From NCBI GenBank assembly GCA_023395395.1, contig JAEWZH010000011.1:1-21258 (forward strand): a stretch of DNA of 21,258 nucleotides. The letters run 5' to 3'. A program made the translations under genes and the position numbers. Shown here piece after piece: positions 1-7,222 of the stretch. The notes under the pieces are model-generated. The model made no database searches, was not told where the DNA came from, and saw only the letters and a list, made by a program, of their open reading frames with translations. How positions within the stretch are numbered: the first letter of the stretch is position 1; every line of letters starts with the position of its first letter. This DNA comes from Bacteroidota bacterium. GTDB taxonomy: Bacteria; Bacteroidota; Bacteroidia; Bacteroidales; Porphyromonadaceae.

Positions 1-2
1 AC

Positions 3-158
3 GTAGATCAAGCGAAGAAGGTAATCATCTGCAACTTCGACCTCAATCCGGGCTACGCAGGAGTACCTAATCCTCTTTATGAGGACAAGGAGAAGGTAAC
101 CCTGATGCTCGGCGATGCCAAGGAGAGTTTGCAGCGACTACTCAAGAAACTGATGTAA
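3..158 (+). CDS. pntB: NAD(P) transhydrogenase subunit beta, C-terminal end (partial)
   Basis: This is the last 51 codons of a gene that begins outside the window. PntB is the membrane subunit of proton-translocating nicotinamide nucleotide transhydrogenase, and its C-terminal domain III binds NADP(H). The visible end reads GYAGVPNPLY, then a short charged stretch, then LMLGDAKESLQRLL. This matches the conserved PntB tail, in which a YAGVxNPLF motif and an M-L-F/L-GDAK motif line the NADP(H) site. The frame is open from the first bases and stops with TAA at 156-158, 22 bases before a strong terminator hairpin. The domain III call rests on these two motifs alone, but they are distinctive. The gene runs convergent to the pruA operon on the other strand. 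Confidence 0.85.
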   Translation, partial: VDQAKKVIICNFDLNPGYAGVPNPLYEDKEKVTLMLGDAKESLQRLLKKLM

Positions 159-180
159 ATTGACTTAATTACAAACGATA

Positions 181-219
181 AGCGGTGTAGTACTATTTCA
201 AGTACTACACCGCTTTCTT
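181..219 (+). terminator. Rho-independent terminator of pntB, probably bidirectional
   Basis: A perfect 14-bp stem, AGCGGTGTAGTACT (181-194) against AGTACTACACCGCT (201-214), has a 6-base loop and is followed by TTCTTTTT. It lies between the convergent ends of pntB and pruA. On the minus strand the hairpin is followed by a weaker T-rich run, so it may end pruA transcription as well. Confidence 0.88.
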
Positions 220-243
220 TTTCTCCTATAGTTAGGCAATCTC

Positions 244-1872
244 TTACTCCTTACCGAGGAAGGGGTAAGTATAGTCTACAGGAGGATTGAACGTTTCCTT
301 AATATTACGAGGATTGATCCAACGAACAAGATTGAGCGGGCCGCCCGCCTTGTCATTTGTACCTGATGCACGAGCGCCACCGAAAGGCTGCTGACCGACG
401 ACTGCGCCTGTTGGCTTATCATTGATATAGAAGTTACCCGCACTAAACCTTAAATCATCAAGCACCTGATTTGTAATCAGACGGTCGCGAGAAAATATAG
501 AGCCAGTAAGACCATAAACAGAGCTCGTGTCTACTAGCTCTAGCACCTCTTGCCACTTACTATCGTCGTAAACAAAGACAGTAAGCACCGGCCCGAAGAT
601 CTCCTCTACCATGCTCTTGAAGTGTGGATCTGTGGTGAGGATCACGGTCGGTTCAACGAAGTAGCCGACACTTTTATCACATCCACCGCCAATGATTACC
701 TCAGCATCAGGAGACTTCTGGGCATAGTCGATATAGCCCTTGATATTATCAAACGAAGCTTCATCAATCACAGCGTTCATAAAGTTAGAGAAATCTCGCA
801 CATCACCCATCTTGATGGTCGAAATCATCTCCTCCATGTGGCTTCTTACCTCATTCCATCTGCTCTTAGGGATATAAGCGCGTGATGCAGCAGAGCACTT
901 CTGACCCTGATACTCAAATGCTCCACGAACAAGTGCCACTGCTACCTCTCGAGCATCGGCAGAATTATGCATAAGGACAAAATTCTTGCCCCCTGTCTCT
1001 CCCACAATGACAGGATATGAACTATAATGTCCTACGTTTCTCCCAATCTCGCCCCATAGGTGATTGAAAGTAGCTGTCGAACCCGTAAAATGGAACCCAG
1101 CCAGACTCTTGTCGGCGGTCACTACCTTACCTATTGTTGAGCCCTGACCAGGAACGAAATTCACTACTCCCGCTGGCAATCCAGCCTCTTCAAAGACCTT
1201 CATCAGTAGGTAATTTGAATGTAGTGCGGTGGTAGATGGTTTCCACACCGTGGTATTGCCCATCATTGCCGGTGCGAGGTTGAGGTTACTAGCAATTGAG
1301 GTGAAATTAAATGGTGTAAGTGCGAAAACAAAACCCTCAAGTGGACGGTACTCTAGCCTATTAAGGATTCCAGGGACTGACAGTGGTTGATCAGCGTAAA
1401 TCCTAGAGGCATAGTAAGTACCAAAAGTGAGGAAGTCGATTAGCTCACAGGGGGCATCGATTTCTGCCTGCATAGGATTCTTACTCTGACCAATCATCAG
1501 GGATGAATTAAGCACATAGCGGTACTTCGTGGCAAATAGCTCGGCTATCTTCATCATGATTGAGGCTCGTTCGAGCCAAGGCATTTTCGACCACTCCTTG
1601 TGCGCCTTATTGGCTGCATCAATCGCCATCTGCACCTCCTTTTCACCTGCCTTGTGGTAGGTGGCAATAGTATGCTGGTGATTGTGTGGCTCTACCACCT
1701 TCCCTGTATTACCGGTGCGAATCTCTTTTCCACCGATAATCAAAGGGATTTCTATCTCGCTATCCCAGCTATTTATCGCCTTCTTCAGTTCCTCACGCTC
1801 CTTTGTCCCAGGGGCATAAGATAGGACCGGTTCGTTTTTCGGTCTTTCGAAGTTATAAAGAATATTATCCAT
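244..1872 (-). CDS. pruA: L-glutamate gamma-semialdehyde (1-pyrroline-5-carboxylate) dehydrogenase
   Basis: A 542-residue aldehyde dehydrogenase that oxidises glutamate semialdehyde, the open form of pyrroline-5-carboxylate, to glutamate with NAD+. Visible signatures are TPFNF with the oxyanion asparagine N189, the Rossmann-type FTGST near 262-266, the general base E292 in VGETGGKN, and the nucleophile C326 in YQGQKCSAASR. The EIFGPVLTV block and the C-terminal GGARASGTNDKAGGP are also as in P5C dehydrogenases. Length and motifs fit the stand-alone form, not the C-terminal half of PutA. It is the last gene of the rocD-ctlX-pruA operon, 27 bp after ctlX, and performs the final step of ornithine/citrulline breakdown; it could also serve proline catabolism. 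The ATG start has no clear ribosome-binding site, which is usual in this phylum. Confidence 0.93.
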   Translation of the reverse strand: MDNILYNFERPKNEPVLSYAPGTKEREELKKAINSWDSEIEIPLIIGGKEIRTGNTGKVVEPHNHQHTIATYHKAGEKEVQMAIDAANKAHKEWSKMPWLERASIMMKIAELFATKYRYVLNSSLMIGQSKNPMQAEIDAPCELIDFLTFGTYYASRIYADQPLSVPGILNRLEYRPLEGFVFALTPFNFTSIASNLNLAPAMMGNTTVWKPSTTALHSNYLLMKVFEEAGLPAGVVNFVPGQGSTIGKVVTADKSLAGFHFTGSTATFNHLWGEIGRNVGHYSSYPVIVGETGGKNFVLMHNSADAREVAVALVRGAFEYQGQKCSAASRAYIPKSRWNEVRSHMEEMISTIKMGDVRDFSNFMNAVIDEASFDNIKGYIDYAQKSPDAEVIIGGGCDKSVGYFVEPTVILTTDPHFKSMVEEIFGPVLTVFVYDDSKWQEVLELVDTSSVYGLTGSIFSRDRLITNQVLDDLRFSAGNFYINDKPTGAVVGQQPFGGARASGTNDKAGGPLNLVRWINPRNIKETFNPPVDYTYPFLGKE

Positions 1873-1899
1873 AGGATCTTCAATAAAAGTGTGTAAAAA

Positions 1900-2829
1900 T
1901 CATTCGTATCTATAGAGTTCTCCCATCATACAGCGAGCCGATCCACCACCAAGGTCTTCAATGGTAGTCAGGCTAGGAGCGATAATCGTCATGCTCTTTT
2001 CAATCATTGCCCTTTGCTCATCTGTAAGCGAAGCGAGTGCCCTCTGGCTCATCACCATAAATTGCTCTCCTTGGTGATTCCGCACGCTAAGCATATTTCC
2101 TGCAAAATGGTAAACCTGCTCCATCGAGATATCACAAATCTCGTGACCAGATGATCGAAGAGCACTGATCACATAATCTTGTTGGTCTTCCGGAATAGAT
2201 GCCAGACATATCACAGCGAGATCGGTAGCCAGAGCCATCATCACATTGGTATGGTAGATGGGCATTCCCTCTTTGTCCAAAGCATCGAAAATCACGGACG
2301 AGTATCCATATCGTTGGCAAAGGATATCTAGAAGAGGCTCAGACAATCTTTGGGAACGACAAGCATAAATCATCCTATTAGGACGATCGATAATCATCGT
2401 TCCGGTACCTTCTAGTACTTCTCCCATTTCCTCAGAGATGGGACGCATATCCCAAATAACCCTAGGCTGATAAGCCTCTACCAATCTGTTATATAGCGCC
2501 TCCTTATGGCTCTCTGCATCTCTACTCGGGGCATACATCTTAAATATTGTAAGGTTGCCTTTGTCATCCGTGAGGAACCAGTTATTGGGAAATATAGAGT
2601 CGGGGGTATGTGGTTCAGGCGTATCCTCAGCCACTATTACCTCTACACCATGCGACCTTAGGAGCTCCACAAAGCCGTCAAACTCCCTTTGAGCGCACTC
2701 ATTAGCATCATCAGTCCCCCTCTCCGCAACCTGGAAGTGGTTGTCTCCCAAAGTCTCAGGATTGGCTAGGAAGCGACATGGGCGTACCATAAACACCCGA
2801 TCTGTAGTCTGTTGTCTAGCCTTTTCCAT
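1900..2829 (-). CDS. ctlX: Citrulline hydrolase-like protein of the arginine deiminase/amidinotransferase superfamily (CtlX type)
   Basis: A 309-residue guanidino/ureido-group hydrolase of the pentein fold. Conserved features seen are DSIFPNNW (77-84), the glutamate block EGTGT (140-144), the histidine in YHTNVMM (H193) and the nucleophile C300 in GGGSARCMM near the C-terminus. CtlX proteins hydrolyse citrulline to ornithine, ammonia and CO2. The flanking ornithine aminotransferase and P5C dehydrogenase support that substrate, but dimethylargininase or arginine deiminase activity cannot be excluded from sequence. I chose the ATG at 2827-2829, 7 bp after the rocD stop. The frame stays open further upstream to 3009, but that extension lies inside rocD and reads like out-of-frame translation. 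The next gene, pruA, starts 27 bp downstream. Confidence 0.83.
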   Translation of the reverse strand: MEKARQQTTDRVFMVRPCRFLANPETLGDNHFQVAERGTDDANECAQREFDGFVELLRSHGVEVIVAEDTPEPHTPDSIFPNNWFLTDDKGNLTIFKMYAPSRDAESHKEALYNRLVEAYQPRVIWDMRPISEEMGEVLEGTGTMIIDRPNRMIYACRSQRLSEPLLDILCQRYGYSSVIFDALDKEGMPIYHTNVMMALATDLAVICLASIPEDQQDYVISALRSSGHEICDISMEQVYHFAGNMLSVRNHQGEQFMVMSQRALASLTDEQRAMIEKSMTIIAPSLTTIEDLGGGSARCMMGELYRYE

Positions 2830-2836
2830 AGTAGGG

Positions 2837-4075
2837 TTATTTGCCAACAAACTGACTGAGAGACTTGCGTATAATCTCCAAGCCCTCACGTAGCTGTTCC
2901 TCTGTGATGACAAGCGGTGGAGCAAAGCGGATAATATGCTGGTGAGTAGGCTTAGCCAATAGACCATTTTCAGCCATAATCTCGCAGAGATCCCAAGCCT
3001 CTCTACCATTGATAGGCTTGATCACAGCTGCATTGAGGAGCCCCTTTCCACGTACGAGTTCGACTACAGGCGAATTCATTGCCAATAGTTCTTCTCTAAA
3101 TATCTTTCCTAAGCGTTCAGCATTCGCGGCAAGATTCTCCTCCTTGATTACATCAAGTGCAGCCATAGCGACTTTACAAGCCAGCGGGAATCCCCCGAAT
3201 GTTGAACCATGCTCACCTGGCTTAATAGTTAGCATAATCTCATCGTCAGCAAGGACAGCAGACACGGGAAGAACTCCACCAGAGATTGCTTTACCTAATA
3301 TGAGGACGTCAGGACGTACATTTTCGTGATCACAAGCAAGCATCCTACCCGTGCGAGCGATACCCGTCTGCACTTCATCGGCCACGAATAGACAATTATA
3401 CTTGTTACAAAGTTCTCTAATCCCACTGAGATAACCATCATGAGGAACATATACACCTGCCTCGCCCTGTATTGGTTCTACTAGGATACCAGCGACCTTA
3501 TCGCCCTTCTCCTTCAGTACAGACTCAATAGCTCCAAGGTTATCATACGGTACACGTTCAAACCCCGGAGTAAATGGACCATAATGCTCATAGGCAGATG
3601 GGTCATTGGATAGACTCACAATAGTAATGGTACGACCATGGAAGTTACCCTCGCAAACGATGATAATAGCCTCATTTTCAGGAATGCCCTTTACCTTGTA
3701 GCCCCACTTACGGGTGAGTTTAAGGGCAGACTCTACTGCCTCAGCTCCACTATTCATGGGAAGCACCTTATCATACCCAAAATACTTAGTCACATACTCC
3801 TCAAAAGGGCCAAGTGCATCATTGTAAAATGCCCTAGAAGTGAGGCAAAGCGTATCAGCCTGATCTTTTAGCGCCTTCACAATCCGTGGATGACAGTGAC
3901 CTTGATTGACGGCCGAATAAGCCGATAAAAAATCGAAGTATTTCTTTCCATCTACGTCCCATACAAATGGTCCCTCACCACGTGACAGCACTACGCCTAG
4001 TGGGTGATAATTATGCGCACCATACTTGGACTCTTGATCCATAAAGCTCTTTGCCTTGTCAGTAATTGTCAGCAT
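2837..4075 (-). CDS. rocD: Ornithine-oxo-acid aminotransferase (PLP-dependent)
   Basis: A 412-residue class III aminotransferase that transfers the delta-amino group of ornithine to 2-oxoglutarate, giving glutamate semialdehyde/P5C. Seen are the N-terminal FDFLSAYSAVNQGHCHP block, PMNSGAEAVE (106-115), the PLP-stacking GNFHGRT region near 143-149, the PLP-nitrogen aspartate D233 in VADEVQTG, and the Schiff-base lysine K262 in LGKAISGG. The AYSAVNQGHCHP motif and GEHGSTFGG favour ornithine over acetylornithine aminotransferase. It is the first gene of the operon with ctlX and pruA. The ATG start is at 4073-4075 with an A/T-rich leader and no obvious -7 box, so the promoter was not located. A 22-bp repeat array ends about 200 bp upstream. 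Confidence 0.92.
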   Translation of the reverse strand: MLTITDKAKSFMDQESKYGAHNYHPLGVVLSRGEGPFVWDVDGKKYFDFLSAYSAVNQGHCHPRIVKALKDQADTLCLTSRAFYNDALGPFEEYVTKYFGYDKVLPMNSGAEAVESALKLTRKWGYKVKGIPENEAIIIVCEGNFHGRTITIVSLSNDPSAYEHYGPFTPGFERVPYDNLGAIESVLKEKGDKVAGILVEPIQGEAGVYVPHDGYLSGIRELCNKYNCLFVADEVQTGIARTGRMLACDHENVRPDVLILGKAISGGVLPVSAVLADDEIMLTIKPGEHGSTFGGFPLACKVAMAALDVIKEENLAANAERLGKIFREELLAMNSPVVELVRGKGLLNAAVIKPINGREAWDLCEIMAENGLLAKPTHQHIIRFAPPLVITEEQLREGLEIIRKSLSQFVGK

Positions 4076-4276
4076 TAGATATATAAAAAATTAAAGGGTT
4101 ACAAAAAAGTTCTCTTTTATGATAGGGCGTAAACATTCGACCGCATAGAGAACAATTATAGACCACAATATTACTGAAATGATTTCACTTGTCCAAATTA
4201 CAACCCTCCTATTCCGCAAGTAAAGGATCCCAGTCTATTGATGCATACTTTTCAGGTAATGTATATAGAAGTTGTC

Positions 4277-4398
4277 GCTCTATAGAGGAAATCTGACTGC
4301 TCTATAGAGGAAATCTAACCGCTCTATAGAGGAAATCTAACTGCTCTATAGAGGAAACCTCGTCGCTCTATAGAGGAAACCTAACTGCTCTATAGAGC
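4277..4398. repeat. 22-bp tandem repeat array with a palindromic core, five full units plus a degenerate sixth
   Basis: Units start at 4277, 4299, 4321, 4343 and 4365, exactly 22 bp apart. Each begins with GCTCTATAGAGGAAA, then T or C, then CT and four variable bases. Each contains the perfect palindrome CTCTATAGAG. The sixth copy (4387-4398) reads GCTCTATAGAGC, a 12-bp palindrome, and then diverges. The 22-bp period is close to two DNA helical turns, which would put every palindrome on the same face. The array sits between rocD (start 4075) and the end of the tlpA-like gene (4503). There are no spacers, so this is not CRISPR. Confidence 0.93.
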
Positions 4399-4448
4399 AG
4401 ATTTTGTTTTTTACTGTCAGCATCCTCTACTTAGGAATTGAGGAACAC

Positions 4449-4482
4449 AAAAAAGCTGGAGTAGATAAGTATCTACCCCAGC
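4449..4482 (-). terminator. Rho-independent terminator of the tlpA-like gene
   Basis: The stem GCTGGAGTAGATA (4455-4467) pairs with TATCTACCCCAGC (4470-4482) with one mismatch. On the minus strand it is followed by a run of six T (A at 4449-4454 on the plus strand). It lies 20 bp past the stop codon of the gene it ends. Confidence 0.85.
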
Positions 4483-4502
4483 CTTAATTCAATAGCAATA
4501 TA

Positions 4503-5615
4503 TTACTTATTCAGTTCTCTTAGTTTTGCCTGAATGGCCTTAATATCATGGCCACGCATCAAGATTTCACCCTCAGGGGAGAAGAGGATAAAGGTGGGCA
4601 CTCCATTCACACCATAAAGTTTAACTCCCTCGCTAGTGCCATCTTGGAAAGTTGGCCAAGTAATACCTAAATCCTTAACTGCCTGAGCATAAGCTGCGCC
4701 ATCCGCATCTTGCTCCCAAACTGCAATACTTGCGGAGGTGAGTACATCCGCAAATTCCTTTTCAATCTCTGCAATTACAGGCATAGAGACCTTACAAGGG
4801 CCACACCAAGAGGCGAAGAAATCGAGTAAGAAATACTTGCCCTCAGCACGGAAGTCACTTAACTTCTTGGTCTCATTGGCAGGGTTGGTCATCTCGTAGT
4901 CTACAAATTGCTGACCCACACCAGTCTTGGCTGCTGCCTGCATAGTCGTGTACATCTGAGAAAGTTGTTTGTCATTTTTGATCAGACTTCCAGAAGCCTC
5001 ATAGTACTCCACAAACTCAGCCGGTTCCAAAGACTGAGCCATGTACGAAAAGGCATACCAGTCTATCAGCGTATTGCCGCCCTTTGTATAGTAGCTGTCG
5101 TAGATTTTTTTTGTTTCCATAGAGTACTGCTCTTGGATTTTATCGAGCTGCTCTAGTTGCTCATCTGTAGGCTCAGCCTCGCCAATCTGTGCGATAAGCT
5201 CCTCTGCCGAGGCATTGAGGGTAGATCTTACCTCTGCTAATTTGTCTTGCATCTCCTGTACTCTCACAAAAGAACTGCTCGCTTCGCCACCACGACGCAG
5301 TTTGGGCGCATTAGTCAGCTCGTCAATAGTGTAAGTAAGGGTAAAGTCTCCTGCTTCGTTGGCAAAGACTATCGAAGACTCTCCTACCAGCATCATACTG
5401 ATTACAGTGTCATTAGCTGGGACGACATACTCAAAAGCCCCCTTGTCAATCAAGACCGAGTCTTTGATATTTTCGTCCATGTCATAGATCCTAGCATAAG
5501 TCCCATTAAGAGCCTCTGGAAGACCACTCCCTGAGAGCTTAAACTGCTTACCTCCTGGCGTACATGCGGTGAACGCAACTGCGACAGCAAACAGTGCAAA
5601 AAATAGCTTCTTCAT
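4503..5615 (-). CDS. TlpA-family thiol-disulfide oxidoreductase, lipoprotein with N-terminal DUF4369-like domain
   Basis: A 370-residue predicted lipoprotein. The signal peptide MKKLFFALFAVAVAFTAC gives a lipobox ending at C18, so it should be exported and lipid-anchored. Residues about 20-105 resemble the beta-rich N-terminal domain (DUF4369) of Bacteroidetes TlpA-like proteins. A helical, charged linker covers about 110-240. The C-terminal thioredoxin fold has the active site WCGPC (C271 and C274) and the cis-proline P340 in NGVPTF. Such proteins usually reduce or isomerise disulfides of periplasmic partners; the partner is unknown. The ATG at 5613-5615 was chosen because it gives a standard signal peptide; a TTG two codons upstream is less likely. 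It appears monocistronic, with its own promoter and terminator. Confidence 0.9.
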   Translation of the reverse strand: MKKLFFALFAVAVAFTACTPGGKQFKLSGSGLPEALNGTYARIYDMDENIKDSVLIDKGAFEYVVPANDTVISMMLVGESSIVFANEAGDFTLTYTIDELTNAPKLRRGGEASSSFVRVQEMQDKLAEVRSTLNASAEELIAQIGEAEPTDEQLEQLDKIQEQYSMETKKIYDSYYTKGGNTLIDWYAFSYMAQSLEPAEFVEYYEASGSLIKNDKQLSQMYTTMQAAAKTGVGQQFVDYEMTNPANETKKLSDFRAEGKYFLLDFFASWCGPCKVSMPVIAEIEKEFADVLTSASIAVWEQDADGAAYAQAVKDLGITWPTFQDGTSEGVKLYGVNGVPTFILFSPEGEILMRGHDIKAIQAKLRELNK

Positions 5616-5653
5616 TTCCAATTTTTATAACATTAATACTAATTATCGAGCGA

Positions 5654-5684
5654 CAAAGGTAGGCAAAAAGCACAGACTACCCAA
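5654..5684 (-). promoter_or_regulatory. Bacteroidetes-type promoter of the tlpA-like gene
   Basis: Read on the minus strand, the -7 box TACCTTTG (5654-5661) matches TAnnTTTG exactly. It is preceded after 20 bases by TTG (5682-5684) as a partial -33 element. It lies 38 bp upstream of the chosen ATG. Confidence 0.65.
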
Positions 5685-5819
5685 GAAAATCCACATTCCG
5701 GTCACATCTCTTACGACTCTGCAATGCTAAATACAGGCGACTAATCTACTGAGAACCCCAGATTGTCTTATAAAATTTATCTCTATCGAAAAATCTCATC
5801 ATTCGGGGAAGACAATCCA

Positions 5820-6083
5820 TTACTTGCCAGACAAAACTTTAGCGGCAAAGGGGCAAATTGCGGAGAGTACCAGTTGCTCCTGCTGAGCATACTTTACAGC
5901 CTCATCTACCAAATAGCGACCCAATCCTAGACCTTCAAACTCCCTAAATACCCCTGTATGACTGATAACCATTCGATTGGGTTTCTCAAAGAGAAACTCT
6001 ATCTCTCCTGCTCTCACACCATCAACAAAGAGCAATAGTGCCCCTTGATTTTCCCTCTTCTCTAGTTCAACCCTCTTATTCAT
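5820..6083 (-). CDS. Small GNAT-family N-acetyltransferase (YjdJ-like)
   Basis: An 87-residue protein of the short GCN5-related acetyltransferase family (Acetyltransf_CG type). It shows the short beta-strand pattern ALLLFVDGVRAGEIEF, then MVISHTGVFREFEGLGLG, which carries the acetyl-CoA pyrophosphate loop, then RYLVDEAVKYA and a conserved C-terminal CPFAAKVL. Members lack most of the normal GNAT N-terminal half and their substrates are mostly unknown. The ATG at 6081-6083 follows AGAAAG, a plausible ribosome-binding site; an in-frame TTG at 6098 lacks one. It lies 77 bp after aroC on the same strand and could be read through from the tyrS operon. Substrate is not predictable from sequence. 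Confidence 0.8.
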   Translation of the reverse strand: MNKRVELEKRENQGALLLFVDGVRAGEIEFLFEKPNRMVISHTGVFREFEGLGLGRYLVDEAVKYAQQEQLVLSAICPFAAKVLSGK

Positions 6084-6160
6084 CTTTCTAATTGCCAAAT
6101 ACTATTATGTGTGTAGAACACCCTGGGAGAGAAAAAGTTCGCATAAGAGAAAGAAAGACA

Positions 6161-7222
6161 TCATCGTACCAACCTATGTCCTAGCATCTCATCTGCCAAT
6201 ACAAGCGCAGTCATAGCCTCAATAATTGGGAGTACACGAGGAAATACAGAGCCATCGTGCCTACCTTGGATAGTAAGAGTCTGCGATGCGCCATTGCTAT
6301 CTATGGTCTGCTGCGGTAAAGCAATGGAGGCAATGGGCTTGAAAGCCACACGGAATAATAGCGGTGCACCACTCGAAATACCTCCCAAAACACCTCCAGA
6401 GTGATTAGTCGCCATCTCTGGCTGACCATTTCGAATGATAAAGGGGTCGTTTGCCACACTTCCACGCATAGCTGAAAGTGCAAAGCCATCCCCCATCTCA
6501 AAGCCTTTGCAAGCATTGATGCCGAGCATCGCTTCTGCCAGCCGAGCATCCAGCTTACCATAAAGGGGGCTCCCCCACCCTGAAGGTACGCCTGTGACCA
6601 CGACCGAAGCTATTCCACCTAAAGTGTCTCCGGACTGTCGAGCCTCCAGCAATGCCTCGTACATCAGACAATCTATTTTTGCGATGGGACAACCGACTTT
6701 ACTATCACCTCGAGAAATCTCCAGCAAATAACCCCCAGGGAGCTTGACATTCCCCAATTGAGAAGTATAGGCTGTAATCTCTACCCCCTGCGCATGTAGT
6801 ATTTGCATAGCAATCGCACCTGCCACAACACGCACGGCGGTCTCTCGTGCACTAGCTCTTCCACCTCCTTTATGGTCTCGGATGCCATACTTTGCCTGGT
6901 AAGTATAATCAGCATGAGAGGGACGATAAACCTCAGATAAATGGTCATAGTCACCACTCTTTCGCTCTTTATTAGCGATGACAAAAGCAATAGGAGCACC
7001 AGTCGTGATGCCATCCACTAAACCAGACAAAAACTCTGGTTGATCCTCCTCGATTCTATCTGTGCTCACACCTCCGGTACTTCTACGACGTTGAAGTGTA
7101 GAAACAATCAAATCCATATCCAGAGAGATACCAGCTGGGCAACCATCTATTACTCCTCCAATAGCTATGCCATGAGATTCACCAAAGGTTGTAAGTCGAA
7201 AGTATCTACCAAAAGTATTCAT
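6161..7222 (-). CDS. aroC: Chorismate synthase
   Basis: A 353-residue enzyme for the last shikimate-pathway step, converting 5-enolpyruvylshikimate-3-phosphate to chorismate using reduced FMN. Recognisable blocks are GESHGIAIGGVIDGCPAG near the N-terminus, RRRSTGGVSTDRIEEDQPEF, HKGGGRASARET with the FMN-contacting region, NHSGGVLGGISSGAP, and the C-terminal FPRVLPIIEAMTALVLAD. Length is normal for the family and no key block is missing. The ATG at 7220-7222 shares one base with the stop codon of the upstream spmAB-like gene (TAATG), suggesting translational coupling. It is the third gene of the tyrS-spmAB-aroC operon. Chorismate feeds tyrosine synthesis, a loose link to the leading tyrS gene, which is inference only. 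Confidence 0.95.
   Translation of the reverse strand: MNTFGRYFRLTTFGESHGIAIGGVIDGCPAGISLDMDLIVSTLQRRRSTGGVSTDRIEEDQPEFLSGLVDGITTGAPIAFVIANKERKSGDYDHLSEVYRPSHADYTYQAKYGIRDHKGGGRASARETAVRVVAGAIAMQILHAQGVEITAYTSQLGNVKLPGGYLLEISRGDSKVGCPIAKIDCLMYEALLEARQSGDTLGGIASVVVTGVPSGWGSPLYGKLDARLAEAMLGINACKGFEMGDGFALSAMRGSVANDPFIIRNGQPEMATNHSGGVLGGISSGAPLLFRVAFKPIASIALPQQTIDSNGASQTLTIQGRHDGSVFPRVLPIIEAMTALVLADEMLGHRLVR

Larger units (their letters stand above)
4076..4502. other. 427-bp non-coding gap upstream of rocD
   Basis: The gap between the rocD start and the tlpA-like gene's stop is A/T-rich. It holds the 22-bp repeat array (4277-4398), a T-rich patch (4400-4413) and the terminator hairpin of the tlpA-like gene (4449-4482). 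The remaining 4076-4276 should contain the rocD promoter, but I see no good TAnnTTTG match and no credible gene. Confidence 0.7.

Noticed and set aside
2830..3009. A 60-residue N-terminal extension of ctlX
   Set aside because: It is entirely inside rocD in another frame, and the family N-terminus fits the internal ATG at 2829.
4277..4398. The 22-bp repeats as a CRISPR array
   Set aside because: Units are contiguous, with no spacers of unique sequence and no cas genes nearby.
4387..4413. The final repeat palindrome plus T-rich stretch as a plus-strand terminator
   Set aside because: The stem has no loop of its own and no plus-strand gene precedes it, so the T-rich patch is probably chance.
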